Shown: positions 1-7,102 of the stretch, piece by piece
How the letters are laid out: each line of letters begins with the position of its first letter
Position numbering within the stretch: position 1 is the stretch's first letter
Source: Verrucomicrobiota bacterium
Lineage (GTDB): Bacteria > Verrucomicrobiota > Verrucomicrobiia > Opitutales > UBA953
Assembly: GCA_004293385.1 (NCBI GenBank)
Contig: RDYO01000016.1
Span: 1-17,254 of the forward strand
Reading direction: 5' to 3'
Length of the DNA: 17,254 nt
Made by a program: the position numbers and the translations under genes
The notes under the pieces: model-generated
Told to the model about the DNA's origin: nothing
Database searches by the model: none
The model's input: only the letters and a program-made list of their open reading frames with translations

Positions 1-332
1 CCGGGGAAGTCATAGCCCACGCCGGCGAGGCCCTTCTTGTTCACCGGTCCGGTGACGACCGCCGCGAAACGCCCGCCGGTCGTGCCGCGGGCGGCGAGTT
101 CCATCGCTTCGATCGCGATGAGCTGGCCGGCATCGTCGGGGCGACCCGGTTGCGTGCGGTAGTCGGTCGGCCCGACGGCGAGCCCGCGACCGAGCGAAGC
201 GATCCAGTCAGCCGGGCCTATGGGCATGACCGTGTCGGCCTGCTCCGGATGGGCCTTGAGCCACGATACGAGGAGTTCCGGTCCGACGCCGGCCGGGTCT
301 CCGCAAGTGACGGCGACGGGTAAGGCGCTCAT
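1..332 (-). CDS. pdxA: 4-hydroxythreonine-4-phosphate dehydrogenase, N-terminal part (cut by window edge)
   Basis: PdxA oxidises 4-phosphohydroxy-L-threonine with NAD in the DXP-dependent branch of pyridoxal 5'-phosphate synthesis, in the cytoplasm. Translating the minus strand from the ATG at 332 gives an open frame to the window edge of about 110 residues. It begins MSALPVAVTCGDPAGVGPEL, the family's N-terminal GDPAG(I/V)GPE signature, and later reads VVTGPVNKKGLAGVGYDFPG, the conserved TGP(I/V)NK...FPGH region that carries substrate and metal ligands. The C-terminal two thirds lie outside the window. The ATG shares bases with the lpxA stop (ATGA), so translation is probably coupled to lpxA. 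The stretch before the TGPVNKK motif is short, which may reflect a lineage-specific loop deletion. The family call is firm; activity cannot be judged from this fragment. Confidence 0.93.
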   Translation of the reverse strand, partial: MSALPVAVTCGDPAGVGPELLVSWLKAHPEQADTVMPIGPADWIASLGRGLAVGPTDYRTQPGRPDDAGQLIAIEAMELAARGTTGGRFAAVVTGPVNKKGLAGVGYDFP

Positions 333-1108
333 GCGGGCGAGACGAAGCGGCCGCGCTTGCCGCCGAGGAAGAAGTTCAGGAAATCGCGCGCTTCCGCGGT
401 CTGGTAAGCGCCGGTCGCCAGGGCCTCCTGCGCGAGCGCGGCGCAGGCTCCCTGTGAGGCGTAGACGGCGTGGTAGGCCCGCTTGATCTCGGCGACGGCG
501 GTGACCGGTAACGCGCGACGACGCATCCCGACGAGGTTGAGACCGGCGACGAGGTTACGGCCGTGGGCGAGCGCGTTCGGCGGCACGTCTTCGGTGATGA
601 CGGCGTTGCCCGAGACGAGGGCGCCGCCGCCGATGCGGCAGAATTGGTGGACCGCGACGCCGCCGCTCACGAAGGCCCGGTCGCCGACGTGCACGTGGCC
701 GCCGAGCATGCAGCCGTTCGCGAGGATGACGTGGTCGCCGAGCACGCAGTCGTGGGCGACGTGACTGCCGGCCATGAGCAGGCCATCCGTGCCGATGACC
801 GTGTGCTCGCCGGCCTTCGTGGCGCGATGGACCGTCACATGCTCACGGATCACCGTGCGGTCGCCGATGACCGTGCCGGAGTCCGTCGCGGGGTCGAAGG
901 AGAGGTCCTGCGGATCGCCGCCGACGACCGCGAAATGGTCGACGCGCACGCCGGCGCCGAGGCGGGCGCGGGCTTTGACGATCGCGTGCGCCGCGACGCG
1001 ACAGCCGGCCCCGAGCACCGCGCCGGCCTCGATGACCGCGAACGGGCCGACCTCGACGTCGGGCGCGAGGCGGGCGGCTGAGTGGACCTGGGCGGAGGGA
1101 TGGATCAC
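329..1108 (-). CDS. lpxA: Acyl-[ACP]--UDP-N-acetylglucosamine O-acyltransferase
   Basis: LpxA transfers a 3-hydroxyacyl chain from acyl carrier protein to UDP-GlcNAc, the first step of lipid A synthesis in the cytoplasm. The 259-residue product has the family's usual length. Hexapeptide repeats (left-handed beta helix) fill residues 2-190 and a helical C-terminal domain follows. The catalytic motif SHVAHD places the likely catalytic base at H119, with H116 beside it; VHQFC at 153-157 is the conserved second histidine region. By alignment with the E. coli enzyme, G167 falls where the acyl-length ruler residue sits, which suggests a long acyl donor (inference). The start is GTG, overlapping the stop of the upstream 203-residue gene as GTGA, and its own stop overlaps the pdxA ATG. 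No Shine-Dalgarno motif is visible, so coupling is likely. Confidence 0.96.
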   Translation of the reverse strand: MIHPSAQVHSAARLAPDVEVGPFAVIEAGAVLGAGCRVAAHAIVKARARLGAGVRVDHFAVVGGDPQDLSFDPATDSGTVIGDRTVIREHVTVHRATKAGEHTVIGTDGLLMAGSHVAHDCVLGDHVILANGCMLGGHVHVGDRAFVSGGVAVHQFCRIGGGALVSGNAVITEDVPPNALAHGRNLVAGLNLVGMRRRALPVTAVAEIKRAYHAVYASQGACAALAQEALATGAYQTAEARDFLNFFLGGKRGRFVSPA

Positions 1109-1716
1109 TTCGGGGGGAGGGCGGAGCCGAACAGCTCGAGCTGGGCGGCCTTGACCATATCGTAGACGCGGAGCAGGCGGAGCAACTGCAAGGTGTCGGA
1201 TTTCGCGTAGCTCTGGTTCGATTCGACCGCCTGGACGAGGTTCTCAAGGATGGTCCGGAAGGTCAGCACATGGTCCACGCCGCTCTCCCGGAGCAGCGTG
1301 ATGCTTTCGGAGCGCTGTGGCTCGGCGGCCGGGATGCCCGGGAGCACGAGGACCTTGGCGAGGGGCTGGCCCTCGGTCGGCGTGAGGTCGGCGAACGCCT
1401 CCTTGGCCGCTTCGACGGCCTCCTTGCGGACGAATTCCAGGAGGTCGCCTTTCTTGATCATCGTCGGCGTGATGGCCTTCGTCGTATGCCAGGCCTTCAC
1501 CGCCACGACGGCGGCGGACAGGCCGGGCAGGTCGGAGCTGAAAAGCTGGAAGGGGATCTCGCCGCCGCGACGGGGTGACGGATTGATCACCAGCAGGTCG
1601 CCTTCTTCGTCGGCGCGTTTCCGGCGGGACTGGACGGCGTACTTGCGCGACTGACGCACGAAGAAACCGTTCATCTCGAAATACTCGCGGACCAGACTGT
1701 CGTCGAAACCCGCCAT
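1105..1716 (-). CDS. Uncharacterised protein, possible degenerate PD-(D/E)XK fold
   Basis: I do not recognise a named family for this 203-residue soluble protein, which has no signal peptide or membrane segment. The N-terminus (residues 4-25) resembles the first helix of restriction-endonuclease-like domains, followed by a basic stretch (SRRKRAD, 30-36), then EEGDLLVINP (37-46) and VVAVKAWH (70-77). That order, helix - acidic residue before a beta strand - strand with a lysine, recalls the PD-(D/E)XK nuclease fold, with D40 and K74 as candidate residues. The acidic residue expected two positions before the lysine is alanine (A72), so catalytic activity is doubtful. The C-terminal half is alpha/beta and ends in a leucine-rich helical region. 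It sits between rsmI (51-bp gap) and lpxA (GTGA overlap). It is a real gene by its conserved-looking sequence and junctions; its function is unknown. Confidence 0.8.
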   Translation of the reverse strand: MAGFDDSLVREYFEMNGFFVRQSRKYAVQSRRKRADEEGDLLVINPSPRRGGEIPFQLFSSDLPGLSAAVVAVKAWHTTKAITPTMIKKGDLLEFVRKEAVEAAKEAFADLTPTEGQPLAKVLVLPGIPAAEPQRSESITLLRESGVDHVLTFRTILENLVQAVESNQSYAKSDTLQLLRLLRVYDMVKAAQLELFGSALPPK

Positions 1717-1767
1717 TGGCCGCTAGGATGCGGTCGAACCGCCCGACTGGTCAACCCGCGATAAGGG

Positions 1768-2487
1768 TCAGAGGACGAAGTCGGCCGGCGCGATCGCCAC
1801 CGTGAACTCGCCCTTGAGCGAGCCGCTCTTCAAGGCTGGCACCAGCTCGGCCAGCGGCGCGGTGCGGATGGTCTCGTGCAGCTTGGTGAGTTCGCGGCCG
1901 ACGCAGACGACCCGGGCGGGGCCGAGGATCTCAAGCATCTCGTCGAGGAAGTCGCCGATCCGGTGGCAGGACTCGTGCAGCACGACGGTCTCGTCCGCCG
2001 GCTTGAGGCCTTCGAGGAAGCGACGACGGGCGGCGGATTTCGGCGCCAGGAAGCCGACGAAGCGGAAGGCGTTGGTCGGCAGTCCCGAAGCGGAGAGCAG
2101 GGCGACGATGGCGCAGGGGCCGGGCAGGGGCGTGACGGTCAATCCGCGGCGGCGGCATTCGCGGGTCACGCGGAAACCGGGGTCGCTGATGCCGGGCGTG
2201 CCGGCGTCGGTGATCAAGGCGATGCGGGCGCCGCCGGCCACTTTGTCGGCGATGAGCACCGCGGCGTCCTTTTCGTTGTGCTCGTGGTAGGCGAGCATCG
2301 GCTTGGAAATGTCGAGGTGACGGAGCAGTCCGCCGGTCACCCGCGTGTCCTCGCAGGCCACCAGATCGCACTCGGCGATGGCTTCACGGGCGCGCGCGGT
2401 GATGTCACCGAGGTTACCCAGCGGGGTGGCCACGACCCAGAGCCGACCGGCCGGGCGGCCGTCGGCGCCTGCGTCGCGGGCGGTCAT
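1768..2487 (-). CDS. rsmI: 16S rRNA (cytidine(1402)-2'-O)-methyltransferase
   Basis: RsmI uses S-adenosylmethionine to methylate the ribose of C1402 in 16S rRNA, in the decoding centre; it works with RsmH, which is not in this window. The 239-residue product shows the family landmarks in order: LWVVATPLGNLGDITARA near the N-terminus, ACEDTR, LAYHEHNE, ITDAGTPGISDPG (the glycine-rich SAM pocket) and PLPGPCA. It ends soon after FTVAIAP, so it lacks the extra C-terminal domain that brings the E. coli protein to about 286 residues. The ATG overlaps the stop of the upstream lipoprotein gene by one base (TGATG), and no ribosome binding site is visible, so reinitiation after the lipoprotein is likely. 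Confidence 0.95.
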   Translation of the reverse strand: MTARDAGADGRPAGRLWVVATPLGNLGDITARAREAIAECDLVACEDTRVTGGLLRHLDISKPMLAYHEHNEKDAAVLIADKVAGGARIALITDAGTPGISDPGFRVTRECRRRGLTVTPLPGPCAIVALLSASGLPTNAFRFVGFLAPKSAARRRFLEGLKPADETVVLHESCHRIGDFLDEMLEILGPARVVCVGRELTKLHETIRTAPLAELVPALKSGSLKGEFTVAIAPADFVL

Positions 2488-2657
2488 CAGCGGCGGTAGC
2501 CGGAACCAGGCGTCGTGACGCCCGGAAGGCCGCCCTGCCAGTTGGCGGGCTGAGACTGCGGTAGCATGGAGTCAGCCGGCTTCTCGACGGTCTCGCACCC
2601 GACCAGACCGCCGAGGCAGGCGAGGAGGGCGAGAGCGATGGTGAGGCGGGCGGACAT
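2487..2657 (-). CDS. Small lipoprotein
   Basis: A 56-residue product starting MSARLTIALALL has a hydrophobic segment at residues 5-19 and the lipobox LVGC with C21 as the lipidation site. The residue after the cysteine is glutamate, not the aspartate that retains lipoproteins in the inner membrane of enterobacteria. The mature part, about 36 residues, is proline- and glycine-rich and includes SQPANWQGGLPG; short lipoproteins with a Q/RPA-x-WxGG-xPG core are, as I recall, common in Verrucomicrobiota. A longer reading from 2729 would place basic, proline-rich residues before the signal peptide and overlap the neighbouring gene, so I chose the ATG at 2657. That ATG is one base past the TAA of the coiled-coil gene, and the stop overlaps the rsmI start. 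Function unknown. Confidence 0.8.
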   Translation of the reverse strand: MSARLTIALALLACLGGLVGCETVEKPADSMLPQSQPANWQGGLPGVTTPGSGYRR

Positions 2658-2658
2658 C

Positions 2659-3600
2659 TTACTTGCTGGCGAGCTTGGTGGAAGGAACCAGCGAGACCGA
2701 GGAGGCCTTGGCGATGGCGCCGAGGTCAAGGTCCTTGTCGGGCTGGAGCTGGCCGTAGGAGACGGCTCCCTTCACGGAGGAGATGCGAACGCGTCCGATC
2801 TTCTTGCCGTCGATCTTCACGTCGAAATCGGCCTTTTCCTTGATACCGTTGGCTTCGCCGACGGAGAAGGCGACGATGCCGGAATTGGCGTCGAGGGCCA
2901 GGATGTTGGTCAGGACGGAGTCGGTGGCGGCTTCGACGGTCACGGCGACGGCGGTCGGGGCTTCGCCTTCCTTGGCGGGCTCGCCGAAGGGGTCGCGCTG
3001 GAAGCCGCCCGGAGCGTTGTTCTCAGCGGCGCGGGAGGCCCAGGCGTGCAGGGCGGTGTACTTGCCACGGAGGGCGGCGGCGAGTTCTTCGGCCTTGGTG
3101 GCCTTGGCTTCGATCTCGGCGAGCTGTTCCTTGGTGAACATGCCGGCGGCCTTCTCGGTGGCGCGGACGAGGTCTTCCTTGACGGTGGTGAGTTCGGCGA
3201 CGGCGCCGTCCTTCTTGCTGTTGGCGTCGGTCAGCTGGGCGGCGAGTTCGTCGCGCTTGCGGGTGAGCTCGGCGCGTTCGCCTTCGAGGGTGGTGTTGGC
3301 GGCGGTCAGGCCTTCGATCTTCGTGTTCTTATCGGCGACCGTAGCGGTGAGGTCCTTCTTGGCCAGGTTGGCTTCTTCGATGTCCTTGCGCTTCTTGTCG
3401 AGGAGCGCCTTGACGCCGGCGAGCGAGGCCATGCGGGCGTCGTATTCCTTGCCGGCTTTGACTTCTTCGTCGGTCACGGCCCAAGCGGTGTTGGTGAGGG
3501 CGACGTCCATCTTGCCTTTCAGGAGGACCGCGAAGGCGACGGCGGCGAGGGCCAGCACGACGGTCAGGATGCGCAGGAAGGCGTTGAGCTTCGGTTTCAT
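2659..3600 (-). CDS. Membrane-anchored coiled-coil protein of unknown function
   Basis: This 313-residue protein has a short basic N-terminus, one transmembrane segment at about residues 9-28, and a long charged helical region at about 50-185 rich in Ala, Glu, Lys and Leu that should form coiled coil. A Gly/Pro-rich linker (about 192-212) follows, then a compact beta-rich domain (about 220-308, with IVAFSVGEANGIKEKADFDV and IGRVRISSVKGAVSYGQL). That last domain resembles the small beta-barrel modules ending other envelope coiled-coil proteins such as MreC; this is a shape comparison, not a family assignment. It is probably anchored in the inner membrane with the coil in the periplasm. It lies 21 bp downstream of pgi, with a pyrimidine-rich leader and no Shine-Dalgarno site, and one base upstream of the small lipoprotein, which may be a partner. 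Confidence 0.82.
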   Translation of the reverse strand: MKPKLNAFLRILTVVLALAAVAFAVLLKGKMDVALTNTAWAVTDEEVKAGKEYDARMASLAGVKALLDKKRKDIEEANLAKKDLTATVADKNTKIEGLTAANTTLEGERAELTRKRDELAAQLTDANSKKDGAVAELTTVKEDLVRATEKAAGMFTKEQLAEIEAKATKAEELAAALRGKYTALHAWASRAAENNAPGGFQRDPFGEPAKEGEAPTAVAVTVEAATDSVLTNILALDANSGIVAFSVGEANGIKEKADFDVKIDGKKIGRVRISSVKGAVSYGQLQPDKDLDLGAIAKASSVSLVPSTKLASK

Positions 3601-3621
3601 GGGGTAGGGGAAGGAAGGGGG

Positions 3622-5199
3622 TTAGGAATGACGGAAGAGAGTGAGCCCGGGGTCAGGAGAATCCTGTCGAGTAATCGCCCCGGGGTTGGCGGAAACGTGC
3701 AGGAGGACTTTGAACACCAATTCCTCCCGTCCCTCAAGAGCAATTTCCTCGCAAACCTGCCGTGCGGAGAACCATTTACCCTTGGATCTGGCCAAGGCGG
3801 CGAGGGCGGCGGCACGGATTTTCAGGGTCTCGGAGGCGGCCTTCTTGCCGGCTTCGACGCCGGGCTGGTGGTAGGCGTTGATGCCAAGGAGGTTGGCGTA
3901 GAGTCCGACGGCTCTTTCGAAAAGCGCGATCAGCATGCCGATGGCGCGTGCGTCCACCTGCTGGAGGGTGATGGTGATGTTGGCGCGTCCGCTGCCGGAA
4001 AGGGCATCGCGGGTACCCAGCAGGAAGGCCTGCAGGTAGTCGCCGGAGGTCACGCCGGGTTCGACTTCCGGCGAGGCGCCTTCGCGGTCCTTGAGGACTT
4101 CGATGAACACGGCGAAAAAGTTATTCACACCGTCGCGAAGCTGCTGCACGTAGGCGTGCTGGTCGGTGGAGCCTTTGTTGCCGTAGACGGTCAGGCCCTG
4201 GAAGACCTGACGGCCCTGGAGGTCATGCTCCTTGCCGAGGGATTCCATGACGAGCTGCTGGAGATAGCGGGAGAAGAGCAGGAGGCGATCCTTGTAGGGG
4301 AGCACCACCATGGCCTTGGAGCCGCGGCCTTCGGTGAGATGATGCCAGGCCAGCGCCATCGCCGCGGCGGGGTTGCGGGCGGCATCAGGAACGCGCGTGA
4401 GGGCGTCCATCTCGCGTGCCCCGGTGAGCAGGCCGCGGATGTCGAGGCCTTGCAGTGCGGCCGGAAGGAGTCCGACCGGACCGATCTCGCTGGTGCGTCC
4501 GCCGACCCAATCCCACATCGGGAAGCGGGCGAGCCACTTCTCGGCGACGGCGACCTGGTCGAGCTGGCTGCCATCGCCGGTGACGGCGACGGCGTGGGCG
4601 GCGAAGGAGAGGCCGGCCTGCTTCCAGCGGAGCGCGGCTTCAAGCTGTCCGTTGCGCGGTTCGGGCGTGCTGCCGGACTTCGAGGTGACGACCACGAGCG
4701 TGGTGCCGAGACGGCCGCCGAGCGCATCGAAGACGCGGTCGATGCCGTCGGGGTCGGTGTTGTCGATGAAGTGGACGCGAAGCTTGTCGGCCTTGGTGCC
4801 CAGCGCGTCGGCCACGAACTGCGGGCCGAGGGCCGAGCCGCCGATGCCGATGCAGAGGAGGTCGGTGAACTTGCCGGCGGCGCCTTTGACCTGACCGCCG
4901 TGGACCTGCGCGGCGAAGCCGGCGATGGCGTCGACGGCCGCCTTCACGTCGGCTGCGATCTTCGCGTCAGGCGCGAGTTCCGGGGCGCGCAGCCAGTAGT
5001 GGCCGACCATGCGCTTCTCATCCGGATTGGCGATGGCGCCTTTCTCCAGCGCGGCCATGTCGGCGAACGCCTTGGCGACGGCTGGCGCCATCTTCTCGGC
5101 GAAGCCCGCGGGGGCGGGCGCGCGACTGAAGTCGAGCGAGACGCCGAGTTCAGGGAAATTCAGGAGCTGCTGGCGATAGAGGTCGAAGGAGGAGGCCAC
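3622..5199 (-). CDS. pgi: Glucose-6-phosphate isomerase with C-terminal extension
   Basis: Pgi interconverts glucose 6-phosphate and fructose 6-phosphate in glycolysis and gluconeogenesis. Numbered from the GTG at 5199 the product has 525 residues. It shows IGIGGSALGP (about 116-125), the phosphate-binding SKSGSTPE (about 173-180), WVGGRTSEIG (about 231-240), catalytic Glu in VMESLGKEHD (E319), catalytic His in GSTDQHAY (H348), and the signature AYHQPGVEAGKK with the active-site Lys. About 70 further residues follow that look like a winged-helix domain. The frame stays open up to an ATG at 5274, but that ATG lies inside the ilvD terminator hairpin, so I reject it. The GTG at 5199 follows GGAGGGAG (14 nt upstream) and AAGG (4 nt upstream). 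A weak TTGCAA-17-GAGTAT promoter lies just after the terminator. Confidence 0.92.
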   Translation of the reverse strand: MASSFDLYRQQLLNFPELGVSLDFSRAPAPAGFAEKMAPAVAKAFADMAALEKGAIANPDEKRMVGHYWLRAPELAPDAKIAADVKAAVDAIAGFAAQVHGGQVKGAAGKFTDLLCIGIGGSALGPQFVADALGTKADKLRVHFIDNTDPDGIDRVFDALGGRLGTTLVVVTSKSGSTPEPRNGQLEAALRWKQAGLSFAAHAVAVTGDGSQLDQVAVAEKWLARFPMWDWVGGRTSEIGPVGLLPAALQGLDIRGLLTGAREMDALTRVPDAARNPAAAMALAWHHLTEGRGSKAMVVLPYKDRLLLFSRYLQQLVMESLGKEHDLQGRQVFQGLTVYGNKGSTDQHAYVQQLRDGVNNFFAVFIEVLKDREGASPEVEPGVTSGDYLQAFLLGTRDALSGSGRANITITLQQVDARAIGMLIALFERAVGLYANLLGINAYHQPGVEAGKKAASETLKIRAAALAALARSKGKWFSARQVCEEIALEGREELVFKVLLHVSANPGAITRQDSPDPGLTLFRHS

Positions 5200-5233
5200 G
5201 ATGCCTTGATACTCTCCCTCCGCCGAAGCCCTT

Positions 5234-5271
5234 GCAACAAAAAGGGCGGAACGCCGAGGCGTCCGCCCTTT
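5234..5271 (-). terminator. Rho-independent terminator of ilvD
   Basis: On the minus strand, 20 bases after the ilvD stop, an inverted repeat forms a long GC-rich stem. AAAGGGCGG at 5241-5249 pairs with CCGCCCTTT at 5263-5271, and ACGCC (5251-5255) pairs with GGCGT (5258-5262), leaving one bulged base at 5250 and a very tight loop. The minus-strand transcript then reads UUUUUGUUG. The orientation of the U run assigns it to ilvD and separates ilvD from pgi. Confidence 0.88.
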
Positions 5272-5291
5272 CATTTCCGCTCAGAAAGACC

Positions 5292-6980
5292 TCAGTCGCC
5301 GTCGGTGATGGCGCCTTCGGAGGCCGACTTCACCTGCTTGGCGTACTTGGCGAGCACGCCTCGCTTCTCCTTGCAGGGGGTGGGCTTCCACTCCTTCAGG
5401 CGGCGGGCGATCTCTTCGGCCGGCAGGTCCAGGTTGAGCTCGTTCTTCACCGCGTCGATGTGGATGCGGTCGCCGTTCTTGACGATGGCGAGCGGTCCGC
5501 CGGAAGCGGCCTCAGGCGAGACGTGGCCGACGACGAAGCCGTGGCTGCCGCCGGAGAAGCGTCCGTCCGTGATGAGCGCGACGGTCTTGCCCATGCCCTT
5601 GCCCATGACGGCGCTGGTGGGTCCGAGCATCTCGCGCATGCCGGGGCCGCCCTTGGGGCCTTCGTTGCGGATGATGATGACGTGGCCGTCCTTGACCTCG
5701 CCGTCGAGGATGCCGCGGAGGGACGCCTCTTCGGATTCGTAGACGATGGCGTGGCCGGTGAAGGAGCTGCCTTCCTTGCCGGTGATCTTGGCGAGCGCGC
5801 CGTCCGGGGCGAGGTTGCCGCGGAGGACGCGGAGGTGGCTGTCGGCCTTGATCGGATTGTTCATCGGGCGCACGACGTCCTGGTCGGCGGAGTACGGACC
5901 GACGTTCGCGAGGTTCTCGGCGACGGTCTTACCGGTGACCGTCATGCAGTCGCCGTGGAGCAGGCCGGCGTCGAGGAGCATCTTGAGGAGCGGCTGGAGG
6001 CCGCCGATGCGCACGAAGTGGGCCATGTTGTACTTGCCGCTCGGCTTGAGGTCGGCGAGCACCGGGACCTTGCGGCCGACGCGCTCGAAGTCCTCGAGGG
6101 TGATCTTGATGCCGGCGGAATGGCCGATCGCGATGAGGTGCAGCACTGCGTTCGTCGAGCCGCCGAGGGCGATGACGGTGACGATGGCGTTCTCGATGGA
6201 CTTCTTGGAGATGATGTCCGACGGACGGATGTTCTTCTTGAGGAGTTCGAGCACGGCCTGGCTGGCGCGTTCGCAGTCCTTCAGCTTGTCCTTGGAGTTG
6301 GCGAGCTGAGCGGAGCTGTCCGGCAGGCTGAGGCCCATCGCCTCGATGGCCGAAGCCATGGTGTTGGCGGTGTACATGCCGCCGCAGGAACCTTCGCCGG
6401 GGATCGAGCACTTCTCGATCTCCTTGAGCTCGGCGTCGTCGATCTGCTTGGCGGCGTGCTGGCCGACGGCTTCGAAGACGGTGACGATGTCGGCGGCCTT
6501 GCCCTTGTGCAGGCCGGGGACGATGGTGCCGCCATAAACGAAGACGGACGGGCGATTGAGGCGAGCCATGGCCATCACGCAGCCGGGCATGTTCTTGTCG
6601 CAGCCACCGATGGTGACCAGGCCGTCAAAGCCTTCGGCGCCGGTGACGGCCTCGATCGAGTCGGCGATGATCTCGCGGGAGACGAGCGAGTAGCGCATGC
6701 CCGGGGTGCCCATCGAGATGCCGTCGGAGACCGTGATCGTGCCGAAAATGACCGCTTTTCCGCCGGCGGCGTCCGCGCCCTTGGCGGCTTCGGTGGCCAG
6801 GCGGTCGATGTGCATGTTGCACGGGGTCACCATCGACCAGGTCGAGGCGATGCCGACGACCGGTTTCTGGAAGTCGGCGTCATTGAAGCCGACGGCGCGG
6901 AGCATCGCTCGGCTGGGGGCGCGGTCGGGTCCGTCCACGACGATGGCGGAGTGTTGGCGGCAGTGGTTGGCGTCGGTCAT
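5292..6980 (-). CDS. ilvD: Dihydroxy-acid dehydratase
   Basis: IlvD dehydrates 2,3-dihydroxy-3-methylbutanoate (or -pentanoate) to the 2-oxo acid precursors of valine, leucine and isoleucine. The 562-residue product matches the family's length. It carries TPCNMH (C54), GGCDKNMPG (C127, with K129 the lysine that is carbamylated in characterised enzymes) and GSCGGMYTANTMA (C199). Three cysteines at these places are the pattern of the [2Fe-2S] type of the IlvD/Edd family, which is more oxygen-stable than the [4Fe-4S] enzymes; cluster type here is inference. The C-terminal half contains TDGRFSGGSHGFVVGHVSPE, with the catalytic serine region. The ATG at 6980 has no Shine-Dalgarno motif. The gene is alone between a divergent promoter region and its own terminator. 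Confidence 0.96.
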   Translation of the reverse strand: MTDANHCRQHSAIVVDGPDRAPSRAMLRAVGFNDADFQKPVVGIASTWSMVTPCNMHIDRLATEAAKGADAAGGKAVIFGTITVSDGISMGTPGMRYSLVSREIIADSIEAVTGAEGFDGLVTIGGCDKNMPGCVMAMARLNRPSVFVYGGTIVPGLHKGKAADIVTVFEAVGQHAAKQIDDAELKEIEKCSIPGEGSCGGMYTANTMASAIEAMGLSLPDSSAQLANSKDKLKDCERASQAVLELLKKNIRPSDIISKKSIENAIVTVIALGGSTNAVLHLIAIGHSAGIKITLEDFERVGRKVPVLADLKPSGKYNMAHFVRIGGLQPLLKMLLDAGLLHGDCMTVTGKTVAENLANVGPYSADQDVVRPMNNPIKADSHLRVLRGNLAPDGALAKITGKEGSSFTGHAIVYESEEASLRGILDGEVKDGHVIIIRNEGPKGGPGMREMLGPTSAVMGKGMGKTVALITDGRFSGGSHGFVVGHVSPEAASGGPLAIVKNGDRIHIDAVKNELNLDLPAEEIARRLKEWKPTPCKEKRGVLAKYAKQVKSASEGAITDGD

Positions 6981-7102
6981 GATGGGTGTGAAAAGTCTGC
7001 GGTTGTCAGGGGATGGTCGCCCCCTAGATAAGAGGGCAGGGAGCCGGACACTGAACCGCCCTTCCGCTTCCTTACAATCCGATTTAAGACTCCCCTCGTC
7101 CC
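6981..7102. promoter_or_regulatory. Divergent ilvD / scpB promoter region
   Basis: This 122-bp region is the longest non-coding stretch in the window and must hold promoters for ilvD (minus) and scpB (plus). For scpB, TACAAT at 7073-7078 is a good -10 candidate about 25 bp before the GTG, but no convincing -35 sits at the right distance. For ilvD, TTATCT on the minus strand near 7026-7031 is a -10 candidate with a poor TTCAGT-like -35. This hexamer lies in the loop of a small dyad (7019-7037) that could be an operator or a leader hairpin. Neither start has a Shine-Dalgarno motif. No riboswitch, leader peptide or attenuator is evident. Confidence 0.45.

Noticed and set aside
1717..1767. Possible terminator or promoter between rsmI and the 203-residue gene
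   Set aside because: Two GGTT(C)GACC-like repeats and a TTGACC are present, but there is no T-run hairpin and no -10 at proper spacing.
5200..5274. Longer N-terminus for Pgi from an ATG at 5274
   Set aside because: The first codons would be encoded by the ilvD terminator hairpin, and the added residues (MKGRTPRRSA...) do not resemble Pgi.
2566..5742. 1058-codon open frame on the plus strand
   Set aside because: It runs antisense through the lipoprotein, coiled-coil, pgi and ilvD genes. Its product is a monotonous Gly/Val/Asp/Glu-rich sequence, as expected from GC-rich third positions of the opposite strand. The minus-strand genes have clear family motifs.
5232..7031. 599-codon plus-strand open frame
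   Set aside because: It is antisense to ilvD, a textbook full-length gene with all cluster cysteines. It starts in the ilvD terminator.
7019..7037. Possible attenuator hairpin ahead of ilvD
   Set aside because: The stem is only about six pairs with one G-U, has no U run and no leader peptide rich in Ile/Val/Leu. I kept it only as a weak operator-like dyad in the region description.
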